DNA of 64,000 nucleotides, taken from DASZHJ01 sp963735465. Lineage in GTDB: Bacteria > Pseudomonadota > Alphaproteobacteria > ATCC43930 > CGMCC-115725. The notes under the pieces were generated by a model that was not told the DNA's origin, did no database searches, and saw only the letters and a program-made list of their open reading frames with translations. The stretch spans positions 4,526,001 to 4,590,000 of the forward strand of contig CAVTLA010000001.1 in assembly GCA_963735465.1 (NCBI GenBank), read 5' to 3'. This document shows, piece by piece, positions 23,055-32,234 of the stretch. The position numbers and the translations under genes are program-made. Positions within the stretch are counted from its first letter, which is position 1. Each line of letters starts with the position of its first letter.

Positions 23055-24821
23055 TCAAGCCTGCACCAGCGGACCGGGCGACTTCAGGTACTGATTGACG
23101 ATGGCGTCCGCCGCCCAGAAGGCGAGCGCGGCAACGGTGTTCGTCGGGTTGTAGCCGGCGTTTTGCGGGAAGGCGGAGGCGCCTGTCACGAAGAGATTGG
23201 GCACGTCCCAGCTCTGGAGATAGCGGTTGAGGGCGCTGGTCTTGGGATCGTCGCCCATGACCACGCCGCCGCAGGTGTGGGTGGTCTGGTAGATGGTGCT
23301 GTTGTAATGGCCGGTGCGGGGATGCTTCTCCATGATCTTGGGCCCCATCTTCTGGGTGATCTCGGCCACCCGGTCGGTCAGGTACTGCGACATCTTCAAT
23401 TCGTTGTCGTGGAAGTCGAAGTTGATCCGCAGTAGCTTGCGGCCGAAGGCGTCGGTATAGGTGGGGTCGAGGTCGAGATAGGCGTCGCGATAGCTGGCAC
23501 AGCCGCCGTGGGTCGCGGTCTGGTAGGTGCGAAGATAGTTCTGCGCGATCGACTTCTTCCACTCGGCGCCCCAGGCCGGCGTGCCGGCGGGGGTGAGCGT
23601 GGTCTGCAGCGGCCGGCCGTTGGTCTGCACCGCGCCGATGTAGCCGCCGCCGACGAAGCCCAGGTTGCCATGGTCGAAGTTGTCGCCGTTGAAGTCGTCG
23701 ACGCACATGCCGATCGAGCCGGACGAGATGAAGGGGTTGAAGATCTTGTCCTCGAAGAAGGCGTTGACGCCCGAGGTGACCTGGTAGGAATAGTTCCGCC
23801 CGATCACGCCTTCGTTGGTCTGGGGGTCGTAGGGCTTGCCGATGCCGGACGACAGCAGCATGTGGACATTGAACAGCTGGAACGCGCAGAGCAGCACCAT
23901 GTCGGCCGGCTGCTCCCAGCTCTCGCCATTGCTGTCGAGATAGGTGACGCCGGTGGCGCGCTTTCCCGATGAATCCAGATTGATCTTCAGGACCTCGCAT
24001 TGGGTGCGCGCCTCGAAGTTCGAGCGCCGCGTCAGCACCGGCAGGATCGTGGTCTGCGGGCTCGCCTTCGAATAATTGCCGCAGCCGAACCACTCGCAGA
24101 AGCCGCAGAAGGTGCAGGGGCCGAGGGTCACGCCCAGGGGATTCGTATAGGCCTGGGAGAGATTGCCCGAAGGCTGCGGGAAAGGCTGATAGCCCATCTC
24201 AGCCGCGGCCTTGGCGAAGAGAGTGGGGCCAAAGGGCTGCTTCTGGGCCGGCGTCGGATAGGGGCGCGACCGCGCGCCCTCGAAGGGATTGCCGCCCGCC
24301 TGCTTCGCACCCTTGATGTTGCCGGCGGTGCCCGACGTGCCGCAGAGATATTCGAAGCGGTCGTAATGCGGCTCGAGATCGTCGTAGGTGACGCCCCAGT
24401 CCTGGATCGTCATGTCCTCCGGCAGGAAGTTCTTCCCGTAGCGCTCGATGTTGTGCGAGCGCATCTGGAAGTCGCTGGGGAGGAAGCGCCAGGTCTCGGC
24501 GTTCCAGTGCACGCCGCCGCCGCCGACGCCGTTCGGCGGCATGAAGGAGCCCCAGGCTCGGATCGGCAGCGCGGTCTGATTGCGGTTGTTCCGGAACGTC
24601 ATCGTCTCCTGCGCCGGGCGCAGGAACAGGTCGTGGCGGATGTGGTAGCGCAGCTCGTCCTGGGCGTAGGTGGTGGGAAAATCCGTCGCGGTGTCGCGCC
24701 AGGGGCCGCGCTCGATCGCCACCACATTGAGCCCGGCGCCGGTGAGCTCGTGGGCCATGATCGATCCCGTCCAGCCCAGGCCGACGATCACCACATCGGT
24801 CGATGGCAGTTTGCGTGTCAT
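23055..24821 (-). CDS. GMC-family FAD dehydrogenase large subunit (gluconate/glucose dehydrogenase type)
   Basis: A 588-residue glucose-methanol-choline oxidoreductase. The N-terminal FAD motif is VIVGLGWTGSIMAHELTGAG. A cysteine cluster Cys236-x2-Cys239-x2-Cys242-x4-Cys247 (CTFCGFCEWFGC) marks an iron-sulphur-bearing FAD-GDH-type subunit. The C-terminal active-site region shows YQTTHTCGG and SAFPQNAGYNPTNT. It oxidises a sugar or sugar acid in the periplasm and passes electrons to the cytochrome encoded downstream. It has no signal of its own and probably travels with the Tat-exported small subunit. Substrate: gluconate, 2-ketogluconate or glucose are likeliest. Confidence 0.93.
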   Translation of the reverse strand: MTRKLPSTDVVIVGLGWTGSIMAHELTGAGLNVVAIERGPWRDTATDFPTTYAQDELRYHIRHDLFLRPAQETMTFRNNRNQTALPIRAWGSFMPPNGVGGGGVHWNAETWRFLPSDFQMRSHNIERYGKNFLPEDMTIQDWGVTYDDLEPHYDRFEYLCGTSGTAGNIKGAKQAGGNPFEGARSRPYPTPAQKQPFGPTLFAKAAAEMGYQPFPQPSGNLSQAYTNPLGVTLGPCTFCGFCEWFGCGNYSKASPQTTILPVLTRRSNFEARTQCEVLKINLDSSGKRATGVTYLDSNGESWEQPADMVLLCAFQLFNVHMLLSSGIGKPYDPQTNEGVIGRNYSYQVTSGVNAFFEDKIFNPFISSGSIGMCVDDFNGDNFDHGNLGFVGGGYIGAVQTNGRPLQTTLTPAGTPAWGAEWKKSIAQNYLRTYQTATHGGCASYRDAYLDLDPTYTDAFGRKLLRINFDFHDNELKMSQYLTDRVAEITQKMGPKIMEKHPRTGHYNSTIYQTTHTCGGVVMGDDPKTSALNRYLQSWDVPNLFVTGASAFPQNAGYNPTNTVAALAFWAADAIVNQYLKSPGPLVQA

Positions 24822-24849
24822 GGTGTCTGTCCTCGAAAGCTGGAAGTGC

Positions 24850-25566
24850 TCACGTGCGCGTGCCGCCGATGCTGATGGGCGGCAGCGGATAGCGCTCGTT
24901 GTGGCGCTCGACCCAGTTGCGATAGTCGTATTGGGTGCCGGGGAAGCCGATCATCTTCCAACCGACCATGCCGCGATTGCCGCCGTAGATGGGATCGGCG
25001 AGGAATCCCTCGCGGGTGTTGTTGAGGATCTGCTCGAAGAGTGCCGTGGCGCTGGCGCCGGCGAAGGTGATCGGGCCCTTTTCCATGCCGGCGAGCACCT
25101 TGTCCTTCTGCTCGTCGGGAAGCCGAGCGAAGGATTTTCCCGCATAGGCCTCGCGGCAATACTTGTCGAGGGCCGCCAGCCCCTGGCGATAGCGGGCGGC
25201 GGGCGTGAGGGGAGACTGCGGGCCCTGCTGCGGCGTCCCGTCCATGAACGGCGGCCGCATGTAGAGCGCCCGGGCGCTGCCATAGGGACCGGCGAGCTGG
25301 CGGTCGATGAAAACGGCGCAGCCCGCGTCCTTGCCGCCGGGGGTCTGGGGATCGGGCGGGATCAGCCGATCGACGATCGCCTCGACGGCGGTGCCTTCCT
25401 CGGCGGTGAAGTACTGCCATGGTCCGGGCCGCACCGGCGTTGGCGGTGTCCCCGCATCGGGCTCCCACGGCAGGCCCCCGGTGACGACGCGCGCCACCGC
25501 CGGCGCCGATGACAGCAGCAAAGCCAAGCCGGTGCCGGCCAGCAGATCGCGGCGGCGGAGCGTCAT
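24850..25566 (-). CDS. Gluconate 2-dehydrogenase subunit 3 family protein
   Basis: A 238-residue small subunit with a twin-arginine signal (LRRRDLLAGTGLALLLSSAP). A helical gluconate_2-dh3 domain follows (FTAEEGTAVEAIVDRLIPPD; later KMIGFPGTQYDYRNWVERHN). It acts as the maturation and export partner of the GMC flavoprotein. The ATG at 25566 follows a perfect AAGGAG site; longer frames are not protein-like. First gene of the dehydrogenase operon. Confidence 0.92.
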   Translation of the reverse strand: MTLRRRDLLAGTGLALLLSSAPAVARVVTGGLPWEPDAGTPPTPVRPGPWQYFTAEEGTAVEAIVDRLIPPDPQTPGGKDAGCAVFIDRQLAGPYGSARALYMRPPFMDGTPQQGPQSPLTPAARYRQGLAALDKYCREAYAGKSFARLPDEQKDKVLAGMEKGPITFAGASATALFEQILNNTREGFLADPIYGGNRGMVGWKMIGFPGTQYDYRNWVERHNERYPLPPISIGGTRT

Positions 25567-25895
25567 CGCCTTCTCCTTGTTTCGTCGGCTATGTCGGATC
25601 CGTGCCGCGGAGCACCGCCAGCCGCTTACCGAACCGCTGGCTCCCGGCTTGGTTCCGCATCGTGCATTTCCTCGACCCGATTTTCTTCGCGGCAGACTTT
25701 GTCCGGAATCGCCGGACGCCACACGGACGGGATTGCTGCTGCTGCTAGATGCTTGCTCAAATGCGGGTGAGGGAGGAGGCTCGACCGGGGATCCCCCCGC
25801 GGAGCGGTTCTTGCATCGCTCCTGGCGGGGGGCTCCGGCCGCCCCTCGTCGCGATGAGGCGGCGGCGGAGACAAAGAATAGAAAGGGAAATCACC
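25567..25895. other. Divergent intergenic region, dehydrogenase operon / PotD-like operon
   Basis: 329 bases between two divergent operons. Moderately AT-richer stretches occur at about 25670-25700 and 25850-25895. No convincing promoter pair, large palindrome or small gene was found. The only ORFs here are upstream extensions of the flanking genes and have no ribosome sites. Confidence 0.4.
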
Positions 25896-26975
25896 ATGAC
25901 ACGCTTCACGCGCAGGCAAACTCTGAAGGGCGCCGCGGCGACGGCGGCCATCGCGGCCCTCGCCGAAACCTTCGGCGCGATGCACCCGGCCTTCGCCGCC
26001 ACCGACATCACCGCCGTCGAATGGGGTGGCGACGTCGTCGACGCGATGAAGAAGATCGAGGCCAAGCAGGACAAGGTGGCGGTGAACTGGGTGCTGCATC
26101 AGGGCGGCTCCGGCGCCATCCTGCCCAAAATCAAGGCGACCTGGCCCAAGGCCGAGTACGACTACGTCGCGGGCTGGGAGGGCTCATTCAATGGCATGAT
26201 CAAGGAGGATTGGCTGGTTCCCGTGACCGTCGACACGGTGCCGAACCTCGCCGACATCCCCTCGAAGATCATCGTCAAGGACGACAAGGGCGCCTGGATG
26301 GCGGTGCCGCGCGCCGTCGGCGGCATCTACTTCGCCTATCGCAAGGACATCAGCCCGGTCGAATTGAAGAGCATCGACGACCTCTTCAATCCCGCCTTCA
26401 AGGGCAAGCTGGTCTGGCCGGGGCCGACCCAGAGCATGATGCTGCAGATCGTGGCGCTGGCGCTCCATGCCGGCGGCAACGAGAAGAACATGGAGCCGGG
26501 CTGGGCGCTGATGAAGAAGCTGGCGCAGTCCGGCAACATCGGCCGCATCGCCGTCACCGACACCGACTTCACGACCTCGCTGACCAGCGGCGAGACCGCG
26601 GCGGGCTTCTTCTCCGAGCCGCAGCTGACCTCCGTCGCCAAGTCCTTCCCCCTGGTGCGCCTCACCAAGCAGGAGGGCATGCCGACCTTCCTCTACCAGA
26701 GCGGCTTCGCGGTCCTGAAGAACCGGCCGAATACCAAGGCCACCCTCGACTTCATCAATTTCTGCATCAGCCCGGAGATGTCGAACCTCTACGCCGAGAT
26801 CGCCGGCGAGGCGCCCCTCAACACCAAGTCCAAGACGCCGGACGCCCTGAAGCACCTTGCCTTCACCTCGGCGGAAATGGACAAGTACGTCTATGTCCCC
26901 GACTTCAACGTCGTGCTCAGCCAGCAGGACGCCTGGACCAAGCGCTGGGAGAACGACATCGCGCCGCTGCTCTAG
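25896..26975 (+). CDS. ABC transporter substrate-binding protein, spermidine/putrescine (PotD) type
   Basis: A 359-residue periplasmic-binding protein with a Tat signal (RFTRRQTLKGAAATAAIAAL). A type II binding fold follows (DITAVEWGGDVVDAMKKIE; AVPRAVGGIYFAYRKD; DLFNPAFKGKLVWPGP). It would capture the substrate for the two permeases and ATPase that follow. The PotD/AfuA-like family covers polyamines, iron and phosphonates, so polyamine is only a default. GAAAGGGAAA serves as ribosome site. The next two genes of this set (a permease and the ATPase) include frameshifted copies, so transport may be lost while this gene stays intact. Confidence 0.88.
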   Translation: MTRFTRRQTLKGAAATAAIAALAETFGAMHPAFAATDITAVEWGGDVVDAMKKIEAKQDKVAVNWVLHQGGSGAILPKIKATWPKAEYDYVAGWEGSFNGMIKEDWLVPVTVDTVPNLADIPSKIIVKDDKGAWMAVPRAVGGIYFAYRKDISPVELKSIDDLFNPAFKGKLVWPGPTQSMMLQIVALALHAGGNEKNMEPGWALMKKLAQSGNIGRIAVTDTDFTTSLTSGETAAGFFSEPQLTSVAKSFPLVRLTKQEGMPTFLYQSGFAVLKNRPNTKATLDFINFCISPEMSNLYAEIAGEAPLNTKSKTPDALKHLAFTSAEMDKYVYVPDFNVVLSQQDAWTKRWENDIAPLL

Positions 26976-27014
26976 GGCGGCGGACAGAATGGGACGGCAG
27001 CCGCGGGAGGGATC

Positions 27015-27864
27015 GTGAGATCCGACCGCGGCTCCCTCCCGCTGCTCCTGCCGGGCGGGGCGGTCTTCCTCGGCCTGTTCTTTCTGCCGATGGCCGGGCT
27101 CTTCGTGGAGAGCTTCCGACTCTACGAGCCCGGCCGCATCGGCGCCGCCGCCAACGCGCCGTTCACGCTCGCGAATTACGCCGAACTGCTGACGCCGGCC
27201 TTCGCCGGATTCTTCCTCGAGACGATGCGGATCAGCCTGCTGGCGTCGCTCGCCGGCCTCGTCTTCGCCTTCGTGCTCGCCTACTGGATCATCGCGGCGC
27301 TTCTCCGCCCGCTGGCGCGCGGCGGCGGTGGGGTTCTTCGTCACGCTGATGTTCCTCAGCGTGCTCGTGCGCACCTACGCCCTGGAGCTCACCTTCGGCG
27401 CCACCGGTCCGTTGCGCCCGCTGCTGCAATCCCTGCACATCGCCGTCAACGGCCGCGGCTACATCGAGACCCTCGTGGGCGGCGGCCTCCTGCACTACAT
27501 CGTGCCGATGGCGACCTTGACCTTGCTGGGGACGATCCAGAACGTCGATCCCCGCTTGGTCGATGCGGCCCAGGCGCTGGGTGCCCCCGCCTGGAAGGCG
27601 CATCTCACCATCACGCTGCCGCTCTGCGTCCGCGGCCTCCTGGCAGCCTTCCTCTTCGCCTTCACCTTCTCCATCAGCGCCTTCGTCATTCCGATGATCC
27701 TGGGCAAAGGCCGCGTGCTCTTCATCTCCAACCTGGTCTACAACCGCTTCAGCGAGATCGCCGACTATCCCAGCGGCGCCGCGATCTCCATCGTGCTGTT
27801 CGTCGTCGCGCTGGCGATCGTCTACGTGACCTCCAGCCAGATCAGCAAGCGGTGGGCGCCATGA
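27015..27864 (+). pseudogene. ABC transporter permease (PotB-like), frameshifted
   Basis: The gene begins with a GTG behind GGGAGGGATC (LPLLLPGGAVFLGLFFLPMA) and stays in frame to AYWII near base 27291. The permease sequence then continues in the +1 frame (FFVTLMFLSVLVRTYALELT, later the AAQALGAPAWKAHLTITLP coupling loop) and ends at TGA 27862-27864. One extra base in ATCATCGCGGCGC (27288-27300) explains the break; removing one base gives a 282-residue PotB/PotH-like permease. The original frame instead runs on into the next gene, fusing nonsense with permease 2. This is either a real inactivating insertion or a sequence error. Confidence 0.8.
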
Positions 27865-28682
27865 GCGGCCGGGTCCTCGACGACGGTTTCCGCCTGCTGG
27901 GGATGCTGATGATCGCCGTCATCGTCTGCTTCCTGCTGACGCCCATCGTCGTCACCGCGATCATGGCCTTCGACAGCCGGCCCTATCTGGGTCCGCTGCC
28001 GCCACCGTCGCTGTCTCTGCGCTGGTTCGAGAAGTTCTTCTCCGACAGCTATTTCCTGCGCGGCCTCGCGACCAGCCTGAAAGTCGCCGCCATTGCCGTG
28101 ACGGTGTCGGTCTGCGTCGGCGTTGCCACCGCAGTCGCCGTCGACCGCGCCCGCTTCCGCGGCAAGGAGGCGCTGATCTCCTTTTTCCTCTCTCCTCTCA
28201 TCGTGCCGCCCGTGGTCACCGGCTTCGCGCTGCTGCTGTTCCTCTCCCAGCTCGGCATCGTCAGCGGATTCACCCGCCTGGTCTGCGGCCACATCATCAT
28301 CACGGCGCCCTATGCGATCCGCTCCACCCTCGCCGGTCTCGCCGGCATCGACACGTCGCTGACCGAGGCGGCGCTGAGCCTGGGGGCGACGGAGCGCCAC
28401 GCCTTCTGGGACGTGACATTCCCCCTGGCGCGCACCGGCATCGTCAGCGGCGCGATCTTCGCCGTCGCCGTCTCCATGGACGACGTGGCGGTCTCCATCA
28501 TGCTGACCGACGCCAACACATATACTTTGCCGGTGGCGCTCATCAGCAGCATGCGGGCGAATTTCGATCTCGCCATCGCGGCGGCAGCTGTCCTGCTGAT
28601 GCTACTCACGTTGGCGCTGATCTTCATCCTGGAGAAAGCCGTCGGCCTCAACCGGGTCATCGGCCAGGGCGTGTTCCGATGA
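27861..28682 (+). CDS. ABC transporter permease (PotC-like)
   Basis: A 273-residue integral membrane permease with about six transmembrane segments. The BPD_transp_1 coupling loop (LTEAALSLGATERHAFWDVT) is followed by TFPLARTGIVSGAIFAVAVS. It pairs with the PotB-like permease encoded upstream. The start ATG overlaps the previous stop (ATGA 27861-27864) and its own stop overlaps the ATPase start (ATGA 28679-28682), so the operon is translationally coupled. The gene itself is intact, unlike its two neighbours. Confidence 0.88.
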   Translation: MSGRVLDDGFRLLGMLMIAVIVCFLLTPIVVTAIMAFDSRPYLGPLPPPSLSLRWFEKFFSDSYFLRGLATSLKVAAIAVTVSVCVGVATAVAVDRARFRGKEALISFFLSPLIVPPVVTGFALLLFLSQLGIVSGFTRLVCGHIIITAPYAIRSTLAGLAGIDTSLTEAALSLGATERHAFWDVTFPLARTGIVSGAIFAVAVSMDDVAVSIMLTDANTYTLPVALISSMRANFDLAIAAAAVLLMLLTLALIFILEKAVGLNRVIGQGVFR

Positions 28683-29768
28683 CATCGGCGACGGTCATCG
28701 AGTTCCGCGACGTCATCAAGCGCTTCGGCCAGGCGGCGGCGGTGGATCATGTGACGTTCTCGGTCGCCGCCGGCGAGACGGTGGCGCTCCTGGGGCCCAG
28801 CGGCTGCGGCAAGACCACGACCTTGCGCCTGATCTCCGGCTTCGAGGCGCCGGACGAGGGCGTCATCGAGATCGCCGGCCAGTCCATGGCCGGCAAGCGG
28901 CCCTACGAGCGCAACGTCGGGCTTCTCTTCCAGCACTACGCGCTCTTTCCCCACATGACCGTGGCCGAGAACGTCGCCTACGGCCTGAAGCACCGCCGCT
29001 GGCCCAAGGCCGAGATCGGTGATCGCGTTGCCGAGATGCTGCGTCTCGTGCAGCTGCAGGGATTCGGCGATCGCCGGCCCGGCCAGATGAGCGGCGGCCA
29101 ACAGCAGCGGGTGGCGCTCGCCCGCGTCCTGGCCACCAAGCCCCAGCTCGTCCTCCTGGACGAGCCGCTCTCCGCTCTCGATGCCAAGCTGCGGGAGGAG
29201 CTGAGAGTTCGAGCTGAAGCAGATCCTCACTGCGGTGGGATCGACCACGATCGTCGTCACCCACGACCAGGACGAGGCCATGAGCCTCGCCGACCGCATC
29301 ATGGTGATGAACCGTGGCCGCATCGAGCAGGAGGGCACGCCCGAGGATATCTATGCCAAACCGCGGACGCCCTTCGTCGCCGCCTTCATCGGCCGGGCCA
29401 ATTGGTTCCACGGGCGTCTCTCGAGAGGCACCGGCGCCTGCCGGCTCACCACGGATGCCGGCACGGCGCTGACGATATCGGATCCCGGTGGCGCCGATGG
29501 CGCGGCGTGGAGTGCCTGCATCCGACCGGAGCGCGTCACGGTGACGGAAGCTGGCGGGGTTGGGGAGAATCGACTCGCCGGCGGGATCGTCGACGTCGTG
29601 AACATGGGGGCGGCGCTGCACTACATCATCGACGTCGCCGAGGGCCGGGTGATGGCGATCGAGCCGAACCGCGGCGGACCGCGGGCGCGCCGAGGCGACC
29701 CGGTTCAGATCTCGTTCCGTGCCGAGGACTGCGTGGTGCTGCCGCGAAGCGATCAGCAGACCGCGTAG
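28679..29768 (+). pseudogene. ABC transporter ATP-binding protein (PotA-like), frameshifted
   Basis: The first 175 or so residues are a typical PotA/FbpC ATPase: Walker A GPSGCGKTT, Q-loop VGLLFQHYALFPHM, signature MSGGQQQRVALAR, Walker B VLLDEPLSALDAKLREELR. After LREELR the sequence continues in the +1 frame as FELKQILTAVGSTTIVVTHD (H-loop) and then the C-terminal TOBE domain (SACIRPERVTV; VQISFRAEDCVVL). One extra base in CTGAGAGTTCG (29201-29211) causes the break. Corrected length is about 362 residues. As read, the protein would lose its H-loop and TOBE domain and be inactive. Confidence 0.82.
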
Positions 29769-29879
29769 GCCATGCCGGCATTGGCCTCGTCGATCGCCTG
29801 CCTCGTCAGATTGATCGTGTTGGCGCGATCAGCGGGCCTGCCGCTTAGCCGTTGAAAAGACTTGATTTCTCGGCCCCCG

Positions 29880-29898
29880 ACGATGCCCCAAGCATCGT
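29880..29898. terminator. Hairpin ACGATGC-CCCAA-GCATCGT after the transporter operon
   Basis: A perfect 7-bp stem with a 5-base loop, 112 bases after the ATPase stop and 57 bases before the DUF2630 start. There is no U-tract after the stem, so it is a weak candidate terminator or leader hairpin. Confidence 0.35.
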
Positions 29899-29954
29899 GT
29901 CGAGATGTACCCTATATCTTTCCCGGCGATAGAACCGGGATAAGGAGATTTGCC

Positions 29955-30197
29955 GTGGACGACAAGAAGATCACCGAGAACATCGACGCGCTGGCGCGGG
30001 AAGAGCATGAGCTGTTCGAGCGGGAATCCCACGGCAGGGCGACCGATGCGGACCGCGCGCGGCTGCTGCATCTCCAGGGCACGCTGGACCAGTGCTGGGA
30101 CCTGCTGCGCCAGCGGCGGGCGAAGCGGTCCGCCGGCCAGGACCCCAACGAGGCCCACGTTCGCGACGAGCGAACGATCAAGAATTACATCGGCTGA
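29955..30197 (+). CDS. DUF2630 family protein
   Basis: An 80-residue, highly charged helical protein starting at a GTG seven bases after AAGGAG. It carries the DUF2630 signature: EEHELFERESHGRATDAD, then the helix LQGTLDQCWDLLRQRRAKR and GQDPNEAHVR. The family has no known function and is often found near stress or polysaccharide genes. It stands 135 bases before the GH15 enzyme, with an EcfG-type promoter between them, so it is probably a separate transcription unit. Confidence 0.82.
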   Translation: MDDKKITENIDALAREEHELFERESHGRATDADRARLLHLQGTLDQCWDLLRQRRAKRSAGQDPNEAHVRDERTIKNYIG

Positions 30198-30219
30198 TGG
30201 AGCGCCGCCGTCTCGGGCG

Positions 30220-30244
30220 GGAACCAAGGGCTTGACCCGGCGTT
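30220..30244 (+). promoter_or_regulatory. EcfG-type general-stress promoter (GGAAC-N16-CGTT)
   Basis: GGAAC at 30220-30224 and CGTT at 30241-30244, exactly 16 bases apart, match the alphaproteobacterial EcfG/SigT/RpoE2 consensus perfectly. It stands 89 bases before the GH15 start and would drive GH15-zwf-glucokinase. Confidence 0.65.
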
Positions 30245-30332
30245 TCTATCGGGCACGCGGAGAGATCCGCGCGGGCAACGGGCGTCGCGCGCGCTCCGCC
30301 GTGAGCGCCGATCCCAGGAGCCCTATGGCAAC

Positions 30333-32144
30333 ATGACGCGCGATCCCGAGCCCCTCGGCATTGGCGACTACGCTCTCATCGGCAACACCTATACGGCGGC
30401 GCTGGTCGGCCGGAACGGGTCGATCGACTGGTTGTGCCTGCCGCGCTTCGATGGTCCCGCCTGCTTCGCCAATATTCTCGGCCATCCCTCAAACGGACGC
30501 TGGCTGATCCAGCCCCGCGAGGAAATCCGCGCGGTGGAGCGGCGCTACCGGTCCGATACGCTGGTGCTGGAGACCCGCTTCCGCACCGACAGCGGCGAGG
30601 TATTGCTGATCGACTTCATGCCGCCGCCGCGGGCCCGCGGCGTCGTGGAGGTGGTGCGGCTGGTGCAGGGGGTGCGCGGGCGCGTCCCCATGGTCTTCGA
30701 GGCGATCATCCGCTTCGACTATGGTCACACGGTGCCGTGGGTGCGGCGCCGGGACTACGGCATCAGCGCCATCGCGGGTCCCGATGCGCTGCAGCTCCGC
30801 ACGCCGCTCAATCTCGAAGGCAAGGACAATAAGACCGTCGCGGACTTCACCGTCGAGGCCGGCGAGACGGTGCCGAGCCTCCTCACCTGGTCAGTCTCCA
30901 ACGGCAGCGAGCCGGAACCCCGCGACGGGCTGGAGGCGCTGGCGGAGACGGAGAAATTCTGGCGCGACTGGATCGGCCAATGCGAGATCCAGAGCGCGTG
31001 GCGGGAGCCCGTCGTGCGCTCCCTCATCACGCTGAAGGCGCTGACCTACAGCCCGACGGGCGGCATCGTTGCCGCGCCCACCACCTCGCTCCCCGAGTTC
31101 ATCGGCGGCGTGCGCAACTGGGACTATCGGTTCTGCTGGCTGCGCGACGCGACCTTCACTCTCTACTCCCTGCTGATCACGGGCTATCGCGACGAGGCTC
31201 AGGCGTGGCGGGAATGGCTGCTGCGGGCGGTGGCGGGGGATCCCGCGGGCCTGCAGATCATGTACGGCCTCGCCGGCGAGCGGCGGCTCTGGGAGCACGA
31301 GCTGCCGTGGCTCGACGGCCACGCCGGCAGCCGTCCGGTGCGGATCGGCAACGCTGCCCACGGGCAGCGCCAGACCGACGTGTACGGCGAGGTCATGGAC
31401 GCCTTCCATCTCGGCCGCACCTACGGCATGGAGAGCGACGACGACACCTGGCGCGTCCAGCAGGCGTTGCTGGATTACCTGGAGGGCAACTGGCAGCACC
31501 CGGATTCCAGCCTCTGGGAAGTGCGCGGCCCGGAGCGGCGCTACACCCACTCGGCGGTCATGGCCTGGGTCGCGGTGGATCGCGGCGTGAAGGCGGTGGA
31601 GAATTTCGGCCTCGCCGGCCCCGTCGATCGCTGGCGCGCGCTGCGCGCGCAGATCCACGGCGATGTCTGCCGGCATGGCTACGATGCCGAGCGCAACAGC
31701 TTCGTGCAGTATTTCGGCGGCAAATCCGTGGACGCGGCGCTGCTGATGCTGCCCCAGGTGGGATTCCTGCCGCCCAACGATCCGCGCATCGCCGGGACGG
31801 TTGCCGCCATCCAGCGGGACCTGACGGTAGACGGCTTCGTGCAGCGCTACATCACCGATCCCAAGGTCGACGGGCTGCCGCCGGGAGAGGGCGTGTTCCT
31901 CGCGTGCTCGTTCTGGCTCGCGGACAATCTCGTGCTGCTCGGGCGCAACGACGAGGCGGAGGTGCTGTTCGAGCGCCTGCTGGCGATCCGCAACGACGTG
32001 GGATTGCTCGCCGAGGAATACGATCCGCGCGGCCGGCGGCTCCTGGGCAATTTTCCCCAGGCCTTCTCCCACGTGGGGCTGATCAACACCGCCCACAACC
32101 TCAGCCTCGCCCACGGCCCCGCCAAGCAGCGCGCCGACCACTAG
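30333..32144 (+). CDS. Glycoside hydrolase family 15 protein (glucoamylase/trehalase-like)
   Basis: A 603-residue GH15 enzyme. The N-terminal beta-sandwich domain starts LGIGDYALIGNTYTAALVGR. The (alpha/alpha)6 barrel shows RNWDYRFCWLRDATFTLYSL. The likely general acid is Glu396 in SSLWEVRG and the general base Glu561/562 in LAEEYDPRGRRLLGNFPQ. There is no signal peptide, so it acts in the cytoplasm. Intracellular GH15 proteins of this type hydrolyse trehalose or short alpha-glucans to glucose, consistent with glucose-6-phosphate dehydrogenase and a glucokinase next in the operon. An EcfG-like promoter lies upstream. Confidence 0.92.
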   Translation: MTRDPEPLGIGDYALIGNTYTAALVGRNGSIDWLCLPRFDGPACFANILGHPSNGRWLIQPREEIRAVERRYRSDTLVLETRFRTDSGEVLLIDFMPPPRARGVVEVVRLVQGVRGRVPMVFEAIIRFDYGHTVPWVRRRDYGISAIAGPDALQLRTPLNLEGKDNKTVADFTVEAGETVPSLLTWSVSNGSEPEPRDGLEALAETEKFWRDWIGQCEIQSAWREPVVRSLITLKALTYSPTGGIVAAPTTSLPEFIGGVRNWDYRFCWLRDATFTLYSLLITGYRDEAQAWREWLLRAVAGDPAGLQIMYGLAGERRLWEHELPWLDGHAGSRPVRIGNAAHGQRQTDVYGEVMDAFHLGRTYGMESDDDTWRVQQALLDYLEGNWQHPDSSLWEVRGPERRYTHSAVMAWVAVDRGVKAVENFGLAGPVDRWRALRAQIHGDVCRHGYDAERNSFVQYFGGKSVDAALLMLPQVGFLPPNDPRIAGTVAAIQRDLTVDGFVQRYITDPKVDGLPPGEGVFLACSFWLADNLVLLGRNDEAEVLFERLLAIRNDVGLLAEEYDPRGRRLLGNFPQAFSHVGLINTAHNLSLAHGPAKQRADH

Positions 32145-32186
32145 GTATCTGGCTCGGGCTCGTGGCGCGGTAGAGAGGAGCGACAG

Positions 32187-32234
32187 ATGCAGCGTGAATT
32201 GAGTGTCACTTTCGCAGGTCGGAGCGGCCGATGA
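32187..32234 (+). CDS. Putative 15-residue leader peptide coupled to zwf
   Basis: A short open frame (MQRELSVTFAGRSGR) has a strong ribosome site (GAGAGGAG, six bases before the ATG) and ends in an ATGA overlapping the zwf start. zwf itself has no good ribosome site immediately upstream. The arrangement suggests translational coupling through a leader peptide. It may be chance, because any frame ending here would create the overlap, but the ribosome site is better than most in the window. Confidence 0.35.
   Translation: MQRELSVTFAGRSGR

Noticed and set aside
27015..28682. A single 555-residue frame covering both Pot-like permeases, suggesting a permease fusion
   Set aside because: The middle part (from about 27300 to 27860) is not membrane-like and the true permease sequence continues in another frame, so this is a frameshift, not a fusion.
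29753..29840. Minus-strand codons spelling a plausible protein tail (NTINLTRQAIDEANAGMAYA) after the PotA-like gene
   Set aside because: No start codon, no ribosome site and no recognisable family. It overlaps the ATPase 3' end and is probably chance.
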